Shown: piece after piece, positions 57,892-64,000 of the stretch | How positions within the stretch are numbered: position 1 is the first letter of the stretch | How the letters are laid out: each line of letters opens with the position of its first letter | Source of the DNA: JAUMBM01 sp964645715 | Lineage (GTDB): Bacteria; Bacteroidota; Bacteroidia; Chitinophagales; Saprospiraceae | Direction of reading: 5' to 3' | Assembly (NCBI GenBank): GCA_964645715.1 | Contig: CAZYAO010000004.1 | Coordinates: 67,177 to 131,176 of the forward strand | Length of the DNA stretch: 64,000 bases | Made by a program: the position numbers and the translations under genes | The notes under the pieces: generated by a model | Seen by the model: only the letters and a program-made list of their open reading frames with translations | Databases searched by the model: none | What the model was told of the DNA's origin: nothing

Positions 57892-60078
57892 CTACCACTT
57901 TTTGGTGAGTAAAACCGTATACCCGCTGCCGGAGGGGGTAATGCTCAGCTCCGCCTTAATCCGTTCCGCCCGAAAGTGCATATTCTGGAGGCCACTGCCT
58001 GATTTTTTCGACTTGGCTCCAAATTCCTCGATGGGTAGCAACAGATCCTTCTCAGCATACAGCTCCTTGATTTCCAGCTGAAAAAAACTATAGTTGTGTT
58101 GTAGCCTGACCGCCACCTGTCGGGGCTTGCCATGCCGGACAGTATTGGTGATTGCCTCTTTAAAGATGAAAAAAATATCCTGCCGCACCTCAGGCAGTAT
58201 GGGATGGTAGCTCATAACTGCACGGCTGTCAATGGTATAGTGTATTCCGACGGGGCTAAGCATCTCTTCCAGCTGCTTTTCCATGCGCAGGATAATATTT
58301 TCATTGGCATCATTGCGGGCATCGATCGACCAGACGATATCGCGCATCATGTCCAGTGCATATCTGCTGGTAGAGGCGATGTCTTGCAGGATCTGGGTGA
58401 CGCGCGTGGAAGATACATATTTGACCATTTCAGACTGAAATGTCAGCCGCGACAGCAGGGCACCCATTTCATCGTGGAGGTCGGCAGCAATTTGGGTGCG
58501 CAGTGCCTGACTCTTCCTATACTGGGCAAGCTGGTAACGATAGAGGCCGTAAAAAAAGACCAGTACCAGACTTATGCAACCTGCGATGAACCACCCCTGC
58601 AGATAGTAGGGCTTGTCTATCAGCACAGGCACTTCAAGGATGCTGCTTTCTCCACCAACGATACCAACCGCTTTGAGCTGCACAATAGGTTTTCCGTAGG
58701 GCAGGTTGCCCAGTACCAATACATTGTCGTTGATTTGCAGCCATTGACTCTGCTTATTTTTCAGGCGATAGTAGAACCTGGTAATAGGCTGCAAACGAGC
58801 CTGCTGCGAGATGGAAAGCTTCAGACTGATAAATCTGTCATCGGGTTGAAGCGTAAGACGCCCATTTTCAAAAAAATCGGTAGTTCGGTTCTCGAGCTGC
58901 CTGCTTTTACCCACATACTGCTGTACCTCCACTACCACGGGCATGGCCTCGGGCAGCTGCGTCGCTGCTGCCGCAAAATTGAACTCCAACAGACCTACAC
59001 CCGTACACTGCCAGATGGAATGTCCCTGCAACAGGTTCTGTCGCTTGTAATTCATCAGGATGGGGTCAACTTCCTGCATCGTATACTGCCGCAAGCCAGT
59101 AGCTGACTGGTTGATGGACATAACCAGCGGCCTCGCACCCTGCTGCCGTTGGTAGCGGTAGCGTTCCTTTCCAGCCGCTGTAAAAAGAAGACCATTGGCG
59201 TGGCTAACAAGCCAGTAGGCCTGCAGGTCCGGGTGGTAGAGAATTTCATCGTGAGAACTGAACTGAAAGCCGGGCACATACTGTTCTATGTCATAGGAAT
59301 CACTTTTTTCAGGATGAACAAAAACAAAATCAATATCAGCCAAAATACCACGTAACCAACTACGATACAGCACTATACGCCCGTCATTGTCCTGATTCAG
59401 CCATTGATATCTATGTGTCCGGGCCGATCCTAGCTTATACTGCTCCCTTTGGCCACTGTCTATCGCACAGGTGACAAGCCATGCAGTATCGGCGACAGTG
59501 CGTATTGACCAATAGCGCTGGTTATGGTAATGTACCAGCGATTCTGAAGGCTGGAGGTACTCAACCTTTCGGAAACCGGTAGCTGTCTCATAATGAAAAA
59601 CAGCACCCGCCTGTTGGTGAAAAAATAAGTAAGCGTCCCTGATGGTTATCTCCCCAATATCACTCACCGTAAAGGGCAACCGCCTGCCAAGATAAGCTTC
59701 GATACTTTGAATGTTGCCGCTAAACACGTCTAATACCTGTATGGTGACGAGCTGATCTACATCTGCAGCTCTTTCCTTAAAAAACAGCCACAAGAAGCGG
59801 CCTTTTTCCATAAACAAATCTGAAATATGATTGCTGTAAAGACCATCGTCGGCAGTGTATACTTTGAATTCATAGCCGTCAAATCGGTTAAGTCCAAATT
59901 TTGTTGCGATCCACAGTACAGATCGCTGATCCATCGTCACGGCATACACTTCATTGCTGGAGAGGCCATTGGCCATCGTCCAGTAGCGCACTTTGGCCGA
60001 CAGGGGCGACTGTGATTGGGCAGCTGACAGCAAGGGCAGCAACAACAGCAAGCAGCATACGACCAGTCGATTATTCAT
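57892..60078 (-). CDS. Sensor histidine kinase with ligand-binding propeller (Reg_prop/Y_Y_Y), intact catalytic core
   Basis: 728 aa. Signal (VVCCLLLLLPLLSAAQ), a long periplasmic beta-propeller (VLWIATKFGLNRFDGYEF repeats), a Y_Y_Y-type domain (about 465-500), a TM helix near 515-530, then HisKA_3: LRTQIAADLHDEMGALLSRL with His535 as the phosphoacceptor, and an HATPase domain with an N-box FKEAITNTVRHG and a G-box GSGLQNMHFRAERI. ATG 60078 overlaps the stop of the upstream paralogue (ATGA). It probably phosphorylates the response regulator at 57156-57806. Confidence 0.92.
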   Translation of the reverse strand: MNNRLVVCCLLLLLPLLSAAQSQSPLSAKVRYWTMANGLSSNEVYAVTMDQRSVLWIATKFGLNRFDGYEFKVYTADDGLYSNHISDLFMEKGRFLWLFFKERAADVDQLVTIQVLDVFSGNIQSIEAYLGRRLPFTVSDIGEITIRDAYLFFHQQAGAVFHYETATGFRKVEYLQPSESLVHYHNQRYWSIRTVADTAWLVTCAIDSGQREQYKLGSARTHRYQWLNQDNDGRIVLYRSWLRGILADIDFVFVHPEKSDSYDIEQYVPGFQFSSHDEILYHPDLQAYWLVSHANGLLFTAAGKERYRYQRQQGARPLVMSINQSATGLRQYTMQEVDPILMNYKRQNLLQGHSIWQCTGVGLLEFNFAAAATQLPEAMPVVVEVQQYVGKSRQLENRTTDFFENGRLTLQPDDRFISLKLSISQQARLQPITRFYYRLKNKQSQWLQINDNVLVLGNLPYGKPIVQLKAVGIVGGESSILEVPVLIDKPYYLQGWFIAGCISLVLVFFYGLYRYQLAQYRKSQALRTQIAADLHDEMGALLSRLTFQSEMVKYVSSTRVTQILQDIASTSRYALDMMRDIVWSIDARNDANENIILRMEKQLEEMLSPVGIHYTIDSRAVMSYHPILPEVRQDIFFIFKEAITNTVRHGKPRQVAVRLQHNYSFFQLEIKELYAEKDLLLPIEEFGAKSKKSGSGLQNMHFRAERIKAELSITPSGSGYTVLLTKKW

Positions 60079-63071
60079 TTTTTCAGTAATTGCAGGAGAT
60101 AGCCCCGGTCTGATAGATCGATTTGCAGACTGGCATGCAGTCGCGCTGCTCTTTGGGACGCCCGATGAAAGGCTTCCTGTTTGCCTCGTATCGTCATTGC
60201 ATCTAGCAACGCTCCGGATGCATAGCACTCCTGCATCCGGAGCTGTAGTGCATCCCCACTGTAAGACAACAGAATACTAATCGATTGTGGCTGCCCAAGC
60301 TTTACGGAATTGTCGAGGGCTTCTTTGAAAATAAAAAATACCTCCCGCCTCAGCTGAGGAAAAATTGGCAAGTCAGGTTTGGCGTGCTTGGCATCAAAAG
60401 AATAGGCAATACCGGCAGGAACCAGTACCTCCTCCAGCTGCTCTTCCATGCGCAACAGCATATCGCCACAACTATCATAACGTGCATCGATCGACCAGAT
60501 AAGATCCCGCATGGTATCGAGGGTGATTCGGCTCGTATCAAGAATCTCTCCCAGCATGGGCTTCGACCGTTCTGGTGAAACATAAGTAGCCATCTCCGAC
60601 TGCATGGCCATACGCGACAGCATGGCTCCCACATCTTCGTACAAATCAGCCGCAATCTGGGTGCGCAGCCGCTGTTGTTGGCGGTAATACCTGATTTGCA
60701 TGCGGTAGAGTGCATAGAAAACCACCCCCACGATAGCAACACATAAGCCAATAAACCAGCCCGTCAGATAGAACGGCCTGTACACTCGCACAGGTAGGTT
60801 CAGCACTGTTTCTGATTCACGTCCATTGGAGAGCACAGCCTTGACTTGAAGTAACTGTTGGCCATAAGGTATTTTATTAAGCACCAGTTCATTGCCCTCG
60901 AGGGCAATCCAGTCATCATCTAGTCCACGAATGCGATAATAAAAGCGGGTAGCCCGGTTATTCCAGCAGGCATCCTGCAGTGCCAACCGAAGAGAAATAA
61001 ACCGCTCACCTGGGCGCATCGACAGTCGCTGCTCTTCATACAGCTGTGCTGTGCAGTTTTCCAGTCGCTCGCTGTTGTCATTATATTTGAACATCTCAAT
61101 GACTACAGGCTGGACAGTATATCGCTTTTTCAGTTCATCTTTAAAAAGAAGCGGATCAATAATCACTACGCCATTGATACTGCCAAAAACCAGCTTACCG
61201 TCATCGTCTTTGAAGTGCGATATACGGTTGAATTCGTCTGACAGCAAACCATCCTGAGTTGTATAAATCTTGTATCGATGGCTGAGCGTATCAAACTGCA
61301 CAACCCCTCCATCAGTTGACAACCACAAGTGACCATAGTCGTCGGGGTACACTGCATGTACTACGGAGGTCAAGCCTTTATTAAAACTAAACACCTGGTA
61401 GTCTTGCATTTGAGGATCCCATCGCAACAGTCCTTTATCACCTGTAGCCAGCCAGTAGATTTGACTGCCCGCATCATAATACAGGTGCCTGAAATCGTTG
61501 GACGGCAACCGCCACCTACCCTTTCCACCCGACCAATACCGAGACGTAATACCCTTTTTCGGATTAAACCCAAAAATTCCCGCAGTTGTTAGCAACAGCA
61601 TACTGTCAGGCTGTAAGGGATGAAAATGATACACCACATGATTTTTGAGCATGGTGTAGGAACCGTAATCCACATTTTTTTGCTCTTGGGTATTGGGATT
61701 ATATTGAAAAAGGCCCTTTTGGCTTACCCATATACTTCCAGTTTCATCCATATACATACTCCATGGCTCATTTGCATCCTGCATGAAGTATTCTCTGCCC
61801 TGCCCACTGACTAGGTTATAGGCAACCAGTTTGCTGGAGGCAGCCATCCACCAGTACCCCCCCTTGGCATCAACTAGTGACGACAGACCGTTCTGACCCG
61901 TTTCCTGAAATACGCTCCCCCCCAATGATTCCTTAATCAGCGAGCCAGCCGGACTACTGAAGAGATACTTCCCCTGCCACTTTTGAATGCTGCGGCAGTT
62001 CCACTTTGGCCACAGATCCGCAAAAATATACCGAAAGCGATTGTAAAAGAAGCTAAACTGGAAGAAACCTTCATCGCTGCAATGCCAGAGGGTATTACCG
62101 ATGAGCAGATGCTGGCGGCCAGCATTCACCATTCGTCCCTGTGCTATGTCTGCCTGATAAAGAATATCGCCCTGACGACTGATTAAGAGACCCATTGACT
62201 TGACGCCTGCCCAGTAAGCATCGAGACTTGGTATATACTGCCAGTCCTGCGGGTTGGCCAAACCCGCAGGAACCTCAGTATTCATACAGACCGACACTAG
62301 TCCGGACTGCAGGTCTGCCTCCAGCCAGGTGAGTGCTTCCGGTTGATCTTTGCTGCGAAACAAAAAGGTTACAACATCCCCCGCCTGCTGCAAAAAATGC
62401 GGCTGCCCTATATAGTGCCCGCTTGGAAGCCCTATGCGGCGGCGCAGCAATCCCGAGGGTTTGCGCAGGTTGATCCAGTGATTGCCGCCCTCTTCACTAA
62501 GTGTTAGTATTGTCTGTGAATCAATCGTCAACCATCGCTCAGTCGGTCTCAGATGGCGGATGTTGCGGAAGCCTTTTCCACGCTCAAATAGCAGCCAGGA
62601 TCCGTCTGAAATCCCAAAAATGAGCACATCATTTTTGATAAAAAAAGTATCCAGCTGAGTAAGCGTGAAGGGCAGCGATGCCTGCAGGCATTGCTGAATC
62701 GGCACCACCTTACCTTCGATTATATCAAACACTTCGAGCGGCAGACCGCTGCGCCTGACGTACTTCTCGTCTTCGTACACCAACCACAAAAAGCGGCCAG
62801 CATCAATGTACAGCTGTCTGATGTTATTACTGCCAAGTCCCTCCTTGGTAGTCCAATGGCTAAACGCATGCCCATCGAAGCGGTTAAGACCATGGGAAGT
62901 AGCAATCCAAAGCACTCCTCGACCGTCGGCTGCAACAGCGGTTACCTGTTTTGCAGAAAGTCCATCGCCCGGCAGGTAGTATTTTATCTGTGCTGCCATG
63001 CTGGATTGCCCCTGCCCCCTAAGGCAGGTGAGAAGCAGTAATACAAATAGCAACAGCTGTTTATTAATCAT
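60075..63071 (-). CDS. Sensor kinase paralogue lacking the phosphoacceptor His (likely pseudokinase)
   Basis: 998 aa. Signal (INKQLLLFVLLLLTCLRG), a long propeller (VLWIATSHGLNRFDGHAFSH, IYWLATGDKGLLRWDPQMQD, VYPDDYGHLWLSTDGGVVQF), Y_Y_Y-type region, TM helix (WFIGLCVAIVGVVFYALY) and a HisKA_3-like dimerisation segment. At the position of the phosphoacceptor His the sequence reads LRTQIAADLYEDVGAMLSRM: residue 811 is Tyr (codon TAC, not CAC). The N-box FKEALDNSVKLG is partly kept but there is no GxGLxNM G-box near the C-terminus. So it should not autophosphorylate; it probably partners or modulates the intact kinase encoded next, with which it overlaps by 4 nt. Confidence 0.9.
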   Translation of the reverse strand: MINKQLLLFVLLLLTCLRGQGQSSMAAQIKYYLPGDGLSAKQVTAVAADGRGVLWIATSHGLNRFDGHAFSHWTTKEGLGSNNIRQLYIDAGRFLWLVYEDEKYVRRSGLPLEVFDIIEGKVVPIQQCLQASLPFTLTQLDTFFIKNDVLIFGISDGSWLLFERGKGFRNIRHLRPTERWLTIDSQTILTLSEEGGNHWINLRKPSGLLRRRIGLPSGHYIGQPHFLQQAGDVVTFLFRSKDQPEALTWLEADLQSGLVSVCMNTEVPAGLANPQDWQYIPSLDAYWAGVKSMGLLISRQGDILYQADIAQGRMVNAGRQHLLIGNTLWHCSDEGFFQFSFFYNRFRYIFADLWPKWNCRSIQKWQGKYLFSSPAGSLIKESLGGSVFQETGQNGLSSLVDAKGGYWWMAASSKLVAYNLVSGQGREYFMQDANEPWSMYMDETGSIWVSQKGLFQYNPNTQEQKNVDYGSYTMLKNHVVYHFHPLQPDSMLLLTTAGIFGFNPKKGITSRYWSGGKGRWRLPSNDFRHLYYDAGSQIYWLATGDKGLLRWDPQMQDYQVFSFNKGLTSVVHAVYPDDYGHLWLSTDGGVVQFDTLSHRYKIYTTQDGLLSDEFNRISHFKDDDGKLVFGSINGVVIIDPLLFKDELKKRYTVQPVVIEMFKYNDNSERLENCTAQLYEEQRLSMRPGERFISLRLALQDACWNNRATRFYYRIRGLDDDWIALEGNELVLNKIPYGQQLLQVKAVLSNGRESETVLNLPVRVYRPFYLTGWFIGLCVAIVGVVFYALYRMQIRYYRQQQRLRTQIAADLYEDVGAMLSRMAMQSEMATYVSPERSKPMLGEILDTSRITLDTMRDLIWSIDARYDSCGDMLLRMEEQLEEVLVPAGIAYSFDAKHAKPDLPIFPQLRREVFFIFKEALDNSVKLGQPQSISILLSYSGDALQLRMQECYASGALLDAMTIRGKQEAFHRASQRAARLHASLQIDLSDRGYLLQLLKK

Positions 63072-63886
63072 GTATGTCAACGGGATATACACCTAAATAC
63101 TAGGTAAAAATCGGTATTCCTGTGAAATATCAGGCTGTTTTTGTTGGTTTTATTTTTATTAGCCGCATATACAGGTGCCTATAACAAACAAACCCACTGA
63201 GAGCCCTGCTATAATTTTTTTTAACAGCCCCTCCCAAACAACATCTTTTATGGATACGATTTGACTGATAGCCTCCAATATACTTCTCGCTGCATGGTTT
63301 AATGCCCATGTCTTTGATCAGTCGTATTAGTATGACAGTAGATACTCAATACCCGCAGGGGGCACCACACGGTGCCCCGCCAGGGCATAGGGGATTCGCT
63401 ACGAAAGTGCCCGTATGTTGCCTCTGATTCTCTGTTAAGGAACGGCATCATCAAGCAATATGACTCTCCGCAACGACAACCCCTACCCGGCAAGCTGAGC
63501 TACCCGAATTCTAAAGGGGGGAAATGAATTCGCAACAGCCCAAAACTATTTATCCTTTCCGCCCGCATAAGTTATATACATGTAACTTACACAGGCCTTG
63601 TTGTATTTCTCAATTATTTATCCACCTCACTAATTAAGTAGCGATGCGCACCCATATGCAGGTATTTTGGCAACCAATAAGCCATGTTGCCAGCTCAAGG
63701 AGTACAAACTCCTTTCTCTGCCTCAATAAGCCATATGGGCTCATTAAAATCGAATGTAAAGCTAATACCGCAAAAACAAGTCCACAATACTATGTTCATA
63801 GTATGGACTACACCAAAGAAATTTGCTTAATCTTTGAAATACAGGCCACCATACTATGTTCATAGTATGACCAACGCACTCCACAG
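63072..63886. other. Long intergenic region without a convincing gene
   Basis: About 815 bp. It contains the operon leader, a hairpin GGGGCACC / GGTGCCCC (63359-63378), an inverted pair CGAATTC / GAATTCG (63505-63532), and two 18-bp palindromes (63787, 63851). The short ORFs have no recognisable features and I do not call them. Confidence 0.55.
63787..63868. repeat. Two copies of the palindrome ATACTATG-TT-CATAGTAT
   Basis: Identical 18-bp copies at 63787-63804 and 63851-63868, spaced 64 bp, close to the start of the minus-strand gene's 3' end. Confidence 0.65.
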
Positions 63887-64000
63887 CTACGGTATCGTTT
63901 TTAGTGTACTTGTATTTCCTTCCTGCTGCTGTTGCAACAGCAGCAGTTCCACCGACAGCTCACGGTACGCCTCCGACAGTTGCAGCAGCCGCTCTTCGGG
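63887..64000 (-). CDS. C-terminus of an unidentified protein (partial)
   Basis: An open frame from the window edge to a TAG at 63889-63887 gives 37 residues. They are rich in Leu, Gln and Glu (ERLLQLSEAYRELSVELLLL, QQQQEG) and would form an amphipathic helix or coiled coil, with a short polar tail. Too little is present to name it. Confidence 0.55.
   Translation of the reverse strand, partial: PEERLLQLSEAYRELSVELLLLQQQQEGNTSTLKTIP

Noticed and set aside
58132..59106. 324-aa plus-strand ORF
   Set aside because: Antisense shadow of the sensor kinase.
63644..63865. 73-aa ORF near the palindromes
   Set aside because: No start context, no domain, and it spans both palindromes; probably chance.
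1..64000. tRNA or rRNA genes
   Set aside because: No T-loop consensus or rRNA blocks were seen in the intergenic regions; a dedicated scan could still find one.

Overview
The window looks like a draft scaffold from a member of the Bacteroidota, probably near the Saprospiria, though the exact lineage is inference. Supporting signs are a SusC/SusD pair, GWxTD, DUF547 and DUF4956 proteins, many lipobox lipoproteins, few Shine-Dalgarno sites, and repeated Bacteroidota-type -7 promoter boxes (TAnnTTTG) just upstream of starts. Three runs of exactly 100 N (17887-17986, 31690-31789, 45703-45802) are scaffold gaps of unknown true length. I saw no rRNA, tRNA, CRISPR array, transposase or phage gene.

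Layout. 1-9.9 kb: the start of rimK, an ABC-F ATPase, a 55-aa membrane protein, MoaD, a CDF cation exporter, an enoyl-CoA hydratase with a GT2 enzyme, a tandem duplication of [rlmH + rhomboid protease] in which one rlmH has decayed, a YdcF-family protein and an M24 aminopeptidase. 9.9-14.5 kb: a secreted TPR-CHAT protease facing an ECF sigma factor and its membrane TPR partner. 14.8-27.6 kb: on the minus strand SusC, SusD, two very large FG-GAP/UnbV lipoproteins and a GT39 enzyme. 28-34.9 kb: a double-domain aspartyl protease with PDZ, DUF547, a gapped surface lipoprotein, and a second ECF sigma factor overlapping an anti-sigma-like protein fused to an outer-membrane barrel. 35-45.6 kb: ruvB, icd, lipoproteins, GWxTD, threonylcarbamoyl-AMP synthase, a RibF-glycosyltransferase fusion, Mrp, a NifU-domain protein and a small secreted protein that ends in a 60-bp tandem repeat. 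45.9-57.1 kb: M20 dipeptidase, RmuC, an unknown conserved protein, metallophosphoesterase, DUF4956, a Rieske oxygenase, pruA and fhs. 57.1-63.1 kb: an operon of a sensor-like pseudokinase, an intact sensor kinase and a NarL/LuxR-type response regulator. The window closes with about 0.8 kb lacking a convincing gene and the C-terminus of an unidentified minus-strand protein.

Most of the chromosome here is ordinary core metabolism. The most interesting parts are the CHAT/sigma module, the kinase-pseudokinase pair, the RibF-GT2 fusion, the sigma/trans-envelope barrel module, the rlmH-rhomboid duplication, and a family of intergenic hairpins whose core (GGCGGC-TGNN-GCCGCC) lies in the same strand orientation whichever way the neighbouring genes run.
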